DNA from: Aquimarina megaterium XH134
GTDB taxonomy: Bacteria; Bacteroidota; Bacteroidia; Flavobacteriales; Flavobacteriaceae
Assembly: GCF_000520975.1 (NCBI RefSeq)
Contig: NZ_JACB01000017.1
Span: forward strand, 1 to 64,000
Length of the DNA stretch: 64,000 bases
Reading direction: 5' to 3'
Made by a program: the position numbers and the translations under genes
The notes under the pieces: generated by a model
The model's database searches: none
What the model was told of the DNA's origin: nothing
The model's input: only the letters and a program-made list of their open reading frames with translations
Shown here: in pieces, positions 7,635 through 17,600 of the stretch
How positions within the stretch are numbered: the stretch's first letter is position 1
Layout: each line of letters begins with the position of its first letter

Positions 7635-10004
7635 TTAATTAGTTTTTGCTCTGTTTTGCTCTTCTTCGTTTCCAGAATTACGTTGCTTAACTTTTATCTT
7701 TTTGTTACCAAAGCTATAGTTTAGACCAATCTTCACACCTCGGGTATCGAAATAATTATAGTATGTTTGGTCTATTCCGTTAGTTTTGGTGTTTACACTC
7801 GTTGCCTTACGCTTTAAAATATCGTTTACGGCTACTGTACAATTTAGTTTTTTGTCTAGTAACGAAAATTTTAATCCCAGGTCTAGACTCACCATTTCAG
7901 ATATTGAAAAATACATCAATTTTTGTGGCGAGGCATAAATAAGCGTGGTTTCTGCTTGTATTGTTTTTGCTTCGTTTAAATGGAATGTATTTCGGTTATA
8001 CAATTGAAAATTCCATCTGCTTACTAATTCAGCGTCTAAATTAAATCCGTCTTTGTATTGTGTGTCCATTTTTGATACCGTTGCTTGGGTTGTCGTATTC
8101 CACCATTTTGTTGGGTTGTATATAAAAGTTTCAGTTAACCCATAATTATAAGCTGTATAAAAATTGTCAAATGTTACTACTATTCGTTGTTGTGCTCCAT
8201 CTTCTGCTTTAATAATGTTGAAATATCCATTATCTACATAACTTACAAATGCTTTACTTATCAGTTTTCCTTTGTAAATGTGCTTTAATTCTAAATTCTC
8301 AGAAATTTGTGGTTTTAAAAACGGGTTTCCTTCTTGATACGAAATAGGATTAATATAAAATCGAAACGGATTTAAACGCTCAAAACTAGGACGTTGAATT
8401 CTTCTGCTATAACTTAAATTAAACATATTTTTTCTACTAGGAGTATACCCTAAAAATACAGATGGAAATAGTTTGTTATACGAATTGATATCGGTTTGAT
8501 TGTTTGTTTCTGAAACTCCTTTTGTTCGAGTGTTTTCAAAACGAAGTCCGATTTTTGCTTGCCATTTTTCACCTAATGGTTTAGACATATCTGCATATAT
8601 TGCATTAATATTTTCAGAATACATAAACTCATTACTTTGTGTTGGGTCAAAAATTGGTGTACCTGTAGTGGTATTGTAAAATGCTACATCACTATCTGTT
8701 TTTGTAATTGTGGTTTTAACTCCGTAAGAAAAATTAGCCCATTTGCCTGGGTGTTCCATATCTATTCTTCCGCTATAATTTTTAATGTTTTGATTGGTGC
8801 TATTTTTCGCCTCAAAATAGCTTTGGTTTGTAACAAATTGTTCGCTGCTAAAACCTCTATTAGAAGAATTATTAAAATTAAAGTAATCAACATCAATAGA
8901 TAATTTTCTACCAAGCGTATCTAATTTTTGAATGTAATGAGCATTTATTGAGTGGTTTTTGTTTGTTGTCTCGGCGTTACCTTCATTAATAGTGTACGTT
9001 CCATTACCGTCATTTGTAAGTGTTCTTCCACCATCGGTTATACCTTTATCGTCAAACGAACCTGAGTATAAAACCCCGACAGTAGCGTTATTTGTTACAT
9101 TGTAATCTAAACCCAGCCTGCCAGAAATCATACTTTCTTTATTTTTCATATCAAGATTTGATACGGTTGAAGCCGATGGATAAATAATATCAAATTGATT
9201 AAATTGTGCTGTATATCCTTTAGTTCCATTTAACGAAGCAATTAAACTTACTTTGTTTTTATTATAGTTAAATGTGTTTCCAAAATTAAATAATGGATAT
9301 GTTGCTTGGGTGTAAGAAGTTCTTATTTGATTATTCCAGCTATTTTCTTTTGATTTTTTTAGAACAATATTAATAAGTCCACTATTACCTTCAGCATCAT
9401 ATTTCGATGGTGGTGTGGTAATAACTTCAATATCTTTAATATCATCGGATGCAATGCTGTTTAAATAAGCCGTTAATTCATTACCTGATAATTGTACAAT
9501 TCTATCATTAACCATTACTCGTACATTTCCTTTCCCTACAATGGCTAATTTATCAGTATCTACATTTACACTTGGTGTAGCTTTTAGTGCATCAAGTGCG
9601 GTTCCACCAGTGCCAGCAACGGTATTTTCTACGTTAAAAACTAATCTATCTACTTTTTGTTGAATGAGTTTTTTACGTGCTGTAATTACGACTTCTTGTA
9701 GTTGTTGTCCTTCTTCTTCTAAAACGATTGTTCCGATATTAGATTGAGTAGGGTTTATTTTTTGGGTAGTAAATCCAACAAAACTAATTTCTATATATAT
9801 ATTTTCTTTCTTTGGCTCGATAGAAAACGCTCCGTTTTCATCAGAAATCACCCCATTAATTAGTGCATTATCAGTTGCGCTTTTTGCAACCACATTGGCA
9901 AATAGAATAGGTTGGTTTTGTTTATCGATTATTTTTCCTGTAAAAGTCTGTCCAAAACTAATTGAACAAATAAAAGCGATTAAAAATGTAGTTATGATTT
10001 TCAT
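7635..10004 (-). CDS. TonB-dependent-type outer membrane beta-barrel protein
   Basis: A 789-residue protein with a signal peptide (MKIITTFLIAFICSISFGQ), a carboxypeptidase-regulatory-like beta domain (about 20-105), a plug-like region (about 115-220, with VMVNDRIVQLSGNELTAYL) and a C-terminal barrel of the OMP_b-brl_3 type (about 370-770; YSRRIQRPSFERLNPF). It ends in a charged tail rather than a type IX sorting domain. Such proteins move ligands across the outer membrane with TonB; substrate unknown. No SusD partner is present. It may be controlled by the LytTR system next to it. Confidence 0.88.
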   Translation of the reverse strand: MKIITTFLIAFICSISFGQTFTGKIIDKQNQPILFANVVAKSATDNALINGVISDENGAFSIEPKKENIYIEISFVGFTTQKINPTQSNIGTIVLEEEGQQLQEVVITARKKLIQQKVDRLVFNVENTVAGTGGTALDALKATPSVNVDTDKLAIVGKGNVRVMVNDRIVQLSGNELTAYLNSIASDDIKDIEVITTPPSKYDAEGNSGLINIVLKKSKENSWNNQIRTSYTQATYPLFNFGNTFNYNKNKVSLIASLNGTKGYTAQFNQFDIIYPSASTVSNLDMKNKESMISGRLGLDYNVTNNATVGVLYSGSFDDKGITDGGRTLTNDGNGTYTINEGNAETTNKNHSINAHYIQKLDTLGRKLSIDVDYFNFNNSSNRGFSSEQFVTNQSYFEAKNSTNQNIKNYSGRIDMEHPGKWANFSYGVKTTITKTDSDVAFYNTTTGTPIFDPTQSNEFMYSENINAIYADMSKPLGEKWQAKIGLRFENTRTKGVSETNNQTDINSYNKLFPSVFLGYTPSRKNMFNLSYSRRIQRPSFERLNPFRFYINPISYQEGNPFLKPQISENLELKHIYKGKLISKAFVSYVDNGYFNIIKAEDGAQQRIVVTFDNFYTAYNYGLTETFIYNPTKWWNTTTQATVSKMDTQYKDGFNLDAELVSRWNFQLYNRNTFHLNEAKTIQAETTLIYASPQKLMYFSISEMVSLDLGLKFSLLDKKLNCTVAVNDILKRKATSVNTKTNGIDQTYYNYFDTRGVKIGLNYSFGNKKIKVKQRNSGNEEEQNRAKTN

Positions 10005-10113
10005 AGTGTATAATATTTCAAGATTAATGACACCTCAAAAGTATCTTGAGAGTGCAATTTTTGAAATAGCTGTACAATGAATTGAGGAAAAAATGAAATG
10101 AATTAGGGGAAAT

Positions 10114-10148
10114 AAAAAAGGCGTTCAACAAAATTGTTAACCCCCTTT
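10114..10148. other. Hairpin in divergent intergenic region
   Basis: AAAAAAGG (10114-10121), an inner ACAAAATTGT and CCTTTTT (10143-10149) form an A/T-flanked stem-loop between the minus-strand outer membrane protein gene and the plus-strand CPBP gene. It has terminator-like composition but lies upstream of both genes; it may belong to a lost cassette. Confidence 0.4.
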
Positions 10149-10159
10149 TTAATATTGCT

Positions 10160-10212
10160 AAACATAAACATAGATAGAATAAAGGATACCTATCATTTAT
10201 TTCGTTGTTATG
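10160..10212 (+). repeat. attC-like separator, AAATAAAGG hairpin family
   Basis: Reads AACATAAACATAGATAG, then AATAAAGG...CATTTATT and the end CGTTGTTATG. Same order and ending as the copies at 1360 and 19840. It precedes the CPBP gene by about 80 bp. Confidence 0.6.
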
Positions 10213-10292
10213 CTTAATACGAGAAAAAAATCAGGCAACCATTTTATCAGAATTTACGTCTATTAATTGAAGAACTTTAAAATCAATCAATA

Positions 10293-11084
10293 ATGAACAA
10301 AAAACAATTCTGGAATCAACTTACAATATTTGTAATTGTACTTTTACTGATTTTATTAACAAGAGAATATTTTTCACAACAACTAATAGAAAACGGAATT
10401 GAGTCATATCAAACTCATACTTTCCTAAAAATTGGTGCAAACTTGATTTTGATCGTAGTTTCGTTTTTCTTCATTAAAAACAATGGACTCTTTAAAGTTG
10501 CTGGAATTAAAGGGACAAATCTAGAAAAATGGCACTTATTATTATTTCCGCTTATTTATTTAGTATTGCTTAACGCAATGATAATGGACGATATTGATAC
10601 CAACATTCTATTTCCCAATATCGCTTTATTTTTAATCTATTCGATATCAATTGGATTTGCTGAAGAATTGAGTGTTAGAGGTTTTTTGCAATCACACTTG
10701 ATAAACTACTTAGGAAATACAAAAAAGAATTTTATTTTATCTGTTTTTGTGTCTGCTTTATTTTTTGGGCTTATCCATATATTGAATTTTGACAAAGGAA
10801 TTTATGGAGAATTATCCCAAGTTTGCTATGCTACTTTTATTGGGGTAATGTTTGGTGTTTTATTGGTGATTACAAAAAGAATTTATCCATTAATAATGGT
10901 GCATGCAATAATTGATTTTGTTGGTGACTTAGACTCAGCAGGATTTCCAATTAAAGAAAAAATAAGCGACCCAACATCAATCGAAAATGCTGTTATTATT
11001 ACATTACTTGCTTTGCCTTGCTTATTGTATGGAATATTTCTAATGAAAAAGTATGAATTGATTGAACCAATAGAAAAGCATTAA
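10293..11084 (+). CDS. CPBP-family intramembrane metalloprotease
   Basis: A 263-residue polytopic membrane protein (about six to eight helices). The Abi/CAAX-protease motifs are intact: E124-E125 with R129 (AEELSVRGFL), H162 (FGLIHILN) and H204/D208 (MVHAIIDF). The family cleaves membrane or prenylated peptides; bacterial members include bacteriocin self-immunity proteins. It is bracketed by separator hairpins on both sides, so it looks like a cassette. Substrate unknown. Confidence 0.9.
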   Translation: MNKKQFWNQLTIFVIVLLLILLTREYFSQQLIENGIESYQTHTFLKIGANLILIVVSFFFIKNNGLFKVAGIKGTNLEKWHLLLFPLIYLVLLNAMIMDDIDTNILFPNIALFLIYSISIGFAEELSVRGFLQSHLINYLGNTKKNFILSVFVSALFFGLIHILNFDKGIYGELSQVCYATFIGVMFGVLLVITKRIYPLIMVHAIIDFVGDLDSAGFPIKEKISDPTSIENAVIITLLALPCLLYGIFLMKKYELIEPIEKH

Positions 11085-11087
11085 GGG

Positions 11088-11220
11088 CTCCCGCTAGTAT
11101 CTCACTAGTAGCATTACTACCCAGGTAACTCAAATAGATACTCATCGCTATCTATTTCTAAAATAGTATGTTAAAAAATAAACATAGGTGGAATAATATA
11201 TATATTTTATTACATTGTTC
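11088..11220 (+). repeat. attC-like separator, AAATAAAGG hairpin family (full length)
   Basis: A full version: GCTCCCGCTAGTATCTCAC, AGTAGCATTACT, TCAAATAGATACTCAT, ATTTCTAAAATAGTATG, TTAAAAAATAAACATAGG and an AT-rich stem ending ACATTGTTC. The same blocks recur in order at 14281-14400, 23452-23615 and 25682-25830. Confidence 0.65.
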
Positions 11221-11234
11221 CCCAATATTAATAA

Positions 11235-11690
11235 ATGACATCCGGAATTCAAATAACTGAATCTGAATTGGAATTTCACGAATTCCCTGCAAAGGAAATT
11301 GGACTTGCCAAATTTTGCAAATCTTTTAAAATCCAACTGGACGAAATTAAATCTATTGCAATTAGTCCAAGATTGGCTTTGGATGACCAATCAATTTTTA
11401 TTCTGATAATAGATAAAAGTAATAGAATTTATCCGATACCAGATCACGTGATGAGAACTCCAGGTTTATTGGATTTTGAAGAATATTTTGGACTAAATTC
11501 TATCTCTGATGAATGGCAAAAATTTGAATATGACGATCACTATGGGAAATTTGATAAAATAATTTATCCGAAAGAAAAATATTGGACAGACTTATTTAAA
11601 AATAACTGGAAACTGACAATAAGGAGGTTATATAGCTGGGCGCAACCAAAATCTTTTTATGGAACACTAAATAAAGAAAACATTGGGTAA
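11235..11690 (+). CDS. Unknown cassette protein (151 aa)
   Basis: A soluble 151-residue protein with no family I recognise. The middle (KSIAISPRLALDDQSIFILII) looks like beta strands, and the C-terminal half is rich in Trp/Tyr (WQKFEYDDHYGKFDKIIYP). No signal peptide or membrane helix. It fits the size and composition of cassette-borne or toxin-immunity proteins. The stop codon lies within the next separator remnant (TAACACCATATATGTG). Confidence 0.7.
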   Translation: MTSGIQITESELEFHEFPAKEIGLAKFCKSFKIQLDEIKSIAISPRLALDDQSIFILIIDKSNRIYPIPDHVMRTPGLLDFEEYFGLNSISDEWQKFEYDDHYGKFDKIIYPKEKYWTDLFKNNWKLTIRRLYSWAQPKSFYGTLNKENIG

Positions 11691-11711
11691 CACCATATAT
11701 GTGATACATTC
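11686..11711 (+). repeat. attC-like separator, left half only
   Basis: GTAACACCATATATGTGATA matches the left end of the long separators at 12055 and 28393, but only about 26 bp remain before the next gene starts at 11727. Either a very short site or a deletion remnant. Confidence 0.45.
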
Positions 11712-11726
11712 CAAAAAGCTAAATAA

Positions 11727-12047
11727 ATGAGCAAAATAGGACTTGATACTTATAAATTATACTGTAAATATGGTATAGCTCAATGGGAAGAAGATCGAAC
11801 AGGAAAGCCCAAAGATGTTCCTGAAAATATTGGAAAGGATTTTGAGACAATCGCAACTATATCCAATAATCTTTATATGATTAAGTCAGGTTTTTATAGT
11901 AGTAAACTTGAGGAAGAAATGAAAAAGGAAATTCTGGAATTGAAAATAAAAATAACAGACAAGGTATATGAGTATATCGAACGAGATGAAAAAATATTTC
12001 CAGAAAGAAAGCTGAATTTTTTACAACGTATTTTGAACAAAATTTAA
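11727..12047 (+). CDS. Unknown cassette protein (106 aa)
   Basis: A small, mostly helical, highly charged protein (MSKIGLDTYKLYCKYGIAQW at the start; EEEMKKEILELKIKITDKVY in the middle). No recognised domain, signal peptide or membrane helix. It is followed at once by a full long separator. Function unknown. Confidence 0.68.
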   Translation: MSKIGLDTYKLYCKYGIAQWEEDRTGKPKDVPENIGKDFETIATISNNLYMIKSGFYSSKLEEEMKKEILELKIKITDKVYEYIERDEKIFPERKLNFLQRILNKI

Positions 12048-12054
12048 AACGATA

Positions 12055-12226
12055 TCACAACACCATATATGTGATCATAGCAGCTAAGTGATCAATCGAT
12101 TGGTTAGTTTATTTTGATGTGGTGCAATGTTAGTAGGAAACAAAAGTTAGAGTAACCGATGTATAAAAAAAATTGAAAAGCAGGGTAACATTTTGCTCTG
12201 CTACGACACATAATTAAACATTAGCA
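12055..12226 (+). repeat. attC-like separator, long family
   Basis: Left arm CACAACACCATATATGTGAT then CATAGCAGC; right arm GCTCTGCTACGACACATAAT then TAAACATTAGC. The arms pair imperfectly (TGTGATCATAGCAG against TGTGTCGTAGCAGAG). The inner blocks GTTAAGTGAT-like, TTATTTTGATG and GGTAACATTTTGC recur at 24187, 28393, 35594 and 36192. Confidence 0.75.
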
Positions 12227-12242
12227 ACAAGCCGAAAATAAA

Positions 12243-12950
12243 ATGGAAGGAATAAAAAGCATAATTGATCATTTCCAAAATAGAGATTATTTTGACGAAC
12301 ATTATGAATGGGTGAATGAGCATATTGAAAAACACTTCCCTGATGCCGAAGTAAAAGTCTTTCACGAGATAATGACTTTTGACTTTAAAGTGCACGTACA
12401 TTTAATAAAAGCAAAGTCTTCTAAGTTCGATATTTTGATTACATCAGGAATGAGTTCTTTAGAAATGAAAATTCCTCAAGAAGCCGAAAACCCCAAAGAT
12501 CTAAGATTTGCTGAAATGATGATGTTAATTCCAAAAGGAATGGAATTTAAAAATGTTTATACCGGTGACAAAAAAAATGATTACATAATTTCAATGTTAA
12601 AGCGAACTGCTAAATTCCCTCATCAGGAAGGCAGCTGGATAGGAATTGGACATTCCATAGTTTCCGACGCCGACTTTGAACCCTATGGAAATGATACGGA
12701 ATTTGTAGGTGGAGTAATTTTACCTTCAGTAACTTTTGACGAAAATTTCACAAAAATTAAAAAGGACGGAAGGATTATAAATATTTACAGTTTTTTTCCT
12801 CTTTATAAAAATGAAGTTGAGTATAAAATTAATAATGGCTACAATGCCTTATTAGACAAAATAATAGAAGCTGATTCGAAAGAGATATTAAATCCTAAAA
12901 GAAAAAACTTAATAAAAAAAGAATCTTTTATCAGTAAATTTTTAAAATAG
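12243..12950 (+). CDS. Suppressor-of-fused (SUFU) domain protein
   Basis: A 235-residue protein whose residues about 30-190 carry the SUFU fold signature: VHVHLIKAKSSKFDILITSG, FAEMMMLIPKGM, and then WIGIGHSIVSD and FVGGVILPSV. In bacteria SUFU domains are known as immunity proteins in polymorphic toxin (polyimmunity) loci. Cytoplasmic. It sits in the cassette array behind a long attC-like site; the gene at 12981 follows by 30 bp without a separator, so the two may form one cassette. Confidence 0.85.
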   Translation: MEGIKSIIDHFQNRDYFDEHYEWVNEHIEKHFPDAEVKVFHEIMTFDFKVHVHLIKAKSSKFDILITSGMSSLEMKIPQEAENPKDLRFAEMMMLIPKGMEFKNVYTGDKKNDYIISMLKRTAKFPHQEGSWIGIGHSIVSDADFEPYGNDTEFVGGVILPSVTFDENFTKIKKDGRIINIYSFFPLYKNEVEYKINNGYNALLDKIIEADSKEILNPKRKNLIKKESFISKFLK

Positions 12951-12980
12951 GAAGTTGGACGATTTTTAGAAAACTAGTCA

Positions 12981-13460
12981 TTGAAAAAGAAAAAAGAAGA
13001 CATAAGGAATCAAATTCTAAAAAAGGTAAAGTACTATCGAAATAGTAGAGGAATAATATTTTTTGACAATCCAAATAATCAATTTAAAGAAAATATAGTT
13101 TTAGATAATAACGAATTAGAAGTTCTTTTAATCAAACTTAAAAGGTCAAGAAAAATTATTGTGACAACAAAACATATCTACTCTATTGACAAAAACTTAA
13201 CCACTAAAATTTTAGCACAAGACATTGATAGATTTGATTATATGGAGTTTATTAATGGAGAAAAAATCATTGAAGGAGGATCTAAAATTAAAATAATGTT
13301 ACTTCGATTTAAAATGAATTTTCGAATAGGAAATTATAGAATTGTTCAACGGAATGGTTCTTTCACCGAATTAATAATTTGGAGGACACGATTTGCTGAC
13401 TGCTTGAATGGTTGTATTAAGAAATTAAAGTTTGTTGGAAATAAATATGACGCAATATAA
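12981..13460 (+). CDS. Unknown cassette protein (159 aa)
   Basis: A basic 159-residue protein with a TTG start (LKKKKEDIRNQ read as Met). It has beta-rich stretches (KIIVTTKHIYSID, and NYRIVQRNGSFTELIIW) suggesting a PH-like or similar small barrel; this is a guess from pattern only. It follows the SUFU gene by 30 bp and ends just before a short attC-like site, making a possible two-gene cassette. Confidence 0.65.
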   Translation: MKKKKEDIRNQILKKVKYYRNSRGIIFFDNPNNQFKENIVLDNNELEVLLIKLKRSRKIIVTTKHIYSIDKNLTTKILAQDIDRFDYMEFINGEKIIEGGSKIKIMLLRFKMNFRIGNYRIVQRNGSFTELIIWRTRFADCLNGCIKKLKFVGNKYDAI

Positions 13461-13468
13461 AAAAACCA

Positions 13469-13541
13469 GTGCCTAACAATTTGTATATTACATATGCCGC
13501 CTTCGGCAAGCAAACACAACATACAAGAAACGTTGTAGCAC
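13469..13541 (+). repeat. attC-like separator, short family
   Basis: GTGCCTAACAATTTGTAT at the left pairs with ATACAAGAAACGTTGTAGCAC at the right, around a tip GCCGCCTTCGGC. This is a textbook attC layout (YAAC...GTTR ends, unpaired bases, small stem tip). Near-identical copies lie at 26449 and 27710. Confidence 0.85.
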
Positions 13542-13552
13542 ATTAAAAATAA

Positions 13553-13810
13553 ATGAGGAATAAACGGAATTTAAAAATCATTGGGCTTTATCTAATTAGC
13601 ATGTTCTGTATTATAAGCTATTTATTACTGGAGAGCTCTGATTCAATAACGGAATTTAATCAAAAAGCGGATAATTTTCGGACTGACACTGGTTTCTTTG
13701 TCTTCATCACAACAGGGTTATTCAAGTATGGGTTGCTGCTAATTGGAACTAGTGTTTTTACAGTCCTTACTTTCTTATTGTTTAAAGAAAAAAGTACAAC
13801 GAACGAATAA
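13553..13810 (+). CDS. Small two-helix membrane protein
   Basis: An 85-residue protein with two predicted membrane helices (about residues 8-26, IIGLYLISMFCIISYLLL; and about 48-77, GFFVFITTGLFKYGLLLIGT). No known domain. It is the only gene between an attC-like site and a degenerate boundary at about 13812, which fits a one-gene cassette. Confidence 0.7.
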   Translation: MRNKRNLKIIGLYLISMFCIISYLLLESSDSITEFNQKADNFRTDTGFFVFITTGLFKYGLLLIGTSVFTVLTFLLFKEKSTTNE

Positions 13811-13840
13811 AAGCTAACTTGGTAATATCATATACAACTC

Positions 13841-14215
13841 GTGAAACTATATAACCCGCTTTTTTCAATAATTGTAATAATTGTTCAATTGATATTATCT
13901 CTAAAAGATCATTATCAGTTTCTAGAGACGAAAAACGCAAATCCTGAACTTTTCGAATTAATAAATTATCGTATTACTTATGATACTCTTTTCCTATTTG
14001 TCTTGATTATTGGATTTTATGAAATGCTGACTAAACCAGGTTGGTTTAAAACAATAATTCGAATATTTTTAGTGTGTATTGTTTTGGCAACGCAGCTTTC
14101 TGGGTTTATTCCGATTGAGGATTTTTACTATGGTGTTTATAATACTGCTTGGTTTTCTTCTGTTGTTGTTTTTATATTAGCTTTATGGAAAATCATGAAA
14201 AAAGCCAGCAGGTAA
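13841..14215 (+). CDS. Four-helix membrane protein, unknown
   Basis: A 124-residue integral membrane protein with a GTG start (only candidate near the cassette boundary). Predicted helices at about 7-23, 46-64, 71-92 and 100-120. No recognised family. The 30 bp upstream (GGTAATATCATATACAAC) look like a worn separator, and TAACATCATATATG after the stop is the left half of a long separator. Confidence 0.68.
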   Translation: MKLYNPLFSIIVIIVQLILSLKDHYQFLETKNANPELFELINYRITYDTLFLFVLIIGFYEMLTKPGWFKTIIRIFLVCIVLATQLSGFIPIEDFYYGVYNTAWFSSVVVFILALWKIMKKASR

Positions 14216-14669
14216 CATCATATATGAAATCAGAGCAAAGTTTAGTGCTAAATCGAAAAGTCATTTCCTTTTGCAGTAGCCTCGCTCCCGCTAGCGTCTC
14301 GCAAGTAGCATTACTGTATAGATAATCCAAATAGCTAAAACTATCATTAACTATTTTAAAATAGTACGATTACACCACAGTATGTTAAAAAATAAGGAAC
14401 ACCTTACAGAGGTTTTTTACCCTCAATAATAATAGGTACATTTAGCAAGTAAACACAATCCCATACTTCAACTCTAATGAGTTGAAGTATGGGATTGTTT
14501 GTTAAAAACAAATAGTGATTGTGGTTTTCCACAATTATCTTATCAATGAATCGCTGATATTGTATCACATAATAAGGGTTTGATATGGGATTAAATTTAA
14601 AAATAACCATACATGAGATATAAAGAACATACACTTAGTGTTACCTGCAAGCTGAAAAAAACAAACTGA
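14216..14669 (+). repeat. Composite separator region before the Argonaute gene
   Basis: About 450 bp without a convincing gene. It starts with a long-family left half (AACATCATATATG, to about 14235), then a full AAATAAAGG-family left part (14281-14395: GCTCCCGCTAGCGTCTCGC ... TTAAAAAATAAG). A different block follows (GGTTTTTTACCCTCAATAAT, 14411), which also occurs near 19795 and 33488, then a perfect hairpin (14456-14497). The region ends with an ATAACCATACATGAGATATAAAG right half (14604-14640) that finishes GTGTTACC. Several sites appear nested or recombined here. Confidence 0.6.
14456..14497. repeat. Perfect 19-bp stem hairpin
   Basis: CAATCCCATACTTCAACTC, loop TAAT, then GAGTTGAAGTATGGGATTG: 19 perfect base pairs with a 4-nt loop, followed by TTTGTT. 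Could be a strong terminator that insulates the Argonaute gene, a MITE/transposon end remnant, or the tip of a large recombination site. It lies 173 bp before the Argonaute start. Confidence 0.9.
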
Positions 14670-17600
14670 ATGACAGAAGAATTAAGACTAGATTATGATG
14701 CTTTTTTAAGGTCTTTTAAAAGAAATACTGATGTTCCTCATTCAATCTTGTTAGGAGCTGGTGCTTCAATAAGTTCAGGAATTCAATCTGCATATGACTG
14801 TATTTGGGAATGGAAAAAAGACATTTATCTCTCTAAGAATATAAACGCATCTGATTATTATAAAAATTATAAAGAGGATTCTGTTAGAAAAAGCATACAA
14901 AAATGGCTGGATAGTCAAGGAGAATATCCTGAATTAGACTCTAATGAAGAATATTCCTTTTTTGCAGAAAAGGCATATCCAATTAGTGATGATAGAAGAA
15001 AATACTTTTTAAGTCTAATAGAAAATAAAGAGCCATATATTGGATATAAACTATTATGCTTACTTGCAGAGCATAATATCATCAAATCTGTTTGGACTAC
15101 TAATTTTGACGGACTTATTGTTCGTTCAGCTCATCAGAACAAACTGACACCAATAGAAATAAATCTAGATAATGTAGACAGAATCTATCGGAATCAAAGC
15201 AACAAAGAACTTCTTGCAATCGCTCTTCACGGTGATTATAAATTCAGTTCATTAAAAAACACAGTAGAAGAGTTAGATTCTCAAAATGAAGTGTTTATTG
15301 AAAATCTTTCTAATTATCATCTAGATAAAAACTTGATAATTACTGGTTATAGTGGAAGAGATAAATCTTTAATGGACGCATTAACAAAAGCTTTCACTCG
15401 AAAAGGGGCTGGAAGATTGTATTGGTGTGGTTATGGAAGTAAAATATCGGACGAAGTAGCTAAGTTGCTTAGGACTGTTCGAGATTCTGGAAGAGAAGCC
15501 CATTACGTAACAACAGACGGATTTGATAAGACTATAATTCATTTAGCTAAATCAGCATTTGAGGATAATGATTCTCTTTCACAAGAAATTCAAAATGCAC
15601 TTGAAAGCTCAGAAAATGAAGAGTATTTAAAAACAGAGTTTCATTTAAATTTTTCAAATACAGGAAAATATATTAAAAGTAATTTACACCCTGTTGTTTT
15701 CCCAAAAGAGGTATTTCAATTTGAAATTGACTATAAGGATGAAAAACCTTGGAGTTTTTTAAAAACCATTTGCCAAACAAATAATATTTGTGCAGTCCCC
15801 TTTAAAAGAAAAGTATTTGCCATAGGAACACTAACCGATATTTCAAAGGCATTTTATGGTCTTTTAAAAAGTGATATTAAAAGAGAATCTATAAGTAAGT
15901 TTGATGTCGAAAATGTATCAGCTTTCAAATCTTTAATGCTGCAAGCAATTTTGAAACATTTTGCCAATGACAAAAGAATTTCCACCAATAATAAAAATAA
16001 AATATGGTTGACTTCCAATGAAAGTGAATATAAAAGCATCAAAATTCATAAAGCCCTATTTCTTTCATTTTACTTTGATAAAAACAAAAGCTTTGGTTAC
16101 TTAACTTTTACACCAACAATCAATTTAACCTCTGACCAAGAAATTTCAAAAACAGAAAAACTAACTATTAGTAAATACAACTTAGAGAAATTATATAACA
16201 ATAAGTATGACGAAATATTAGAAAACTGGAATAAGCTTTTATTTAATAAACCTAGAATAAAATTTGAATATCCTCTTCAATCTGGTAGTGCTCTTGAATT
16301 TCAAATATCTTCAAGTACAGCGTTTGGAGAAATAAATGTTCTAGACCCTAAATTTAGAGGTTACGCACCAAAAGAATACGATAATAGACAAACTCAATTT
16401 AAAGGTGTTCAATTTTTAGAACCACAACTTGTTTTTCGTAACATTTCATCAGATATCGAATTCAAAGATTATCATCCAATGAGAGGTTTAGTAAACAACC
16501 GTCCTTATGATGTTAATCTAAATGGAGTAATATTATCTAATGAAATAAACTTATCTGTTATTTGTGGAGGGAAATACTCAAATAGATTTTATGATTTTCT
16601 TTCCAAACTGCAAACAAAACACTCAACTGACAATATAAACCCTGATTACTTAATAGATTACCCAGGATTTTCATCAATTTATAATATTCCGTTAAACATT
16701 CCATACTTTGAGAATGATGGAAGTTGGTTGGATATTGATTTTAGAGGCGAAAATGAACTTGAAGCACACGAAAATGCAATTAAACTTGCTAGACTTATAA
16801 CTTCTAAAATTGAACAAATAGCAAATACCCAAAGTCAAAGTACAATCGTAATTTTTATTCCAAACGAATGGCAAAATTTTGAAAACTTTGTAAATGAAGA
16901 GGAAAGTTTTGACTTACACGATTATGTAAAAGCATTTGCTGCTTCAAAAGGAATTGCAACACAATTAATTAGAGAAAAAACACTAGAAGATAGTTTAACT
17001 TGTCAAATTAATTGGTGGTTATCATTATCGTTTTATGTAAAATCTTTAAGAACACCTTGGATTCTAAATAATCAAGAAAAAAACACAGCATATGCTGGAA
17101 TTGGGTATAGTATTTCTAAAATAAAAGAGAAATCAGAAATTGTTATTGGTTGTAGTCACATTTATGATTCAAACGGACAGGGTTTAAAATATAAATTATC
17201 TAAAATAGACAACTATTTCCTTGATAAACAAAACAATCCTTTTTTATCATTTAAAGATGCTTTTCAATTTGGGGTTTCAATTAGAGAACTCTTTTATGAA
17301 TCACTAGACAAACTCCCTGAAAGAGTAGTTATACACAAAAGAACAAAGTTTACACAAGATGAAATAGACGGAATTAAAGCTAGTTTACACAAAGCTGGAA
17401 TCAAAAAAATAGACCTTATTGAAATCAGTTTTGAACCTGATGCACGTTTTGTAGCAATGAGCGTTTATAACAAAGAATTACAAGTAGATAAGTTTCCTAT
17501 TTCAAGAGGAACCTGTATTGTTACGAATAAACATACAGCCCTATTATGGACTCACGGAATTGTACCTTCTGTTCGACAACCTAATTATAAATTTTACTTA

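Noticed and set aside
14404..14634. 76-residue minus-strand frame before the Argonaute
   Set aside because: Covers the perfect hairpin and separator halves; it exists only because the palindrome lacks stops.
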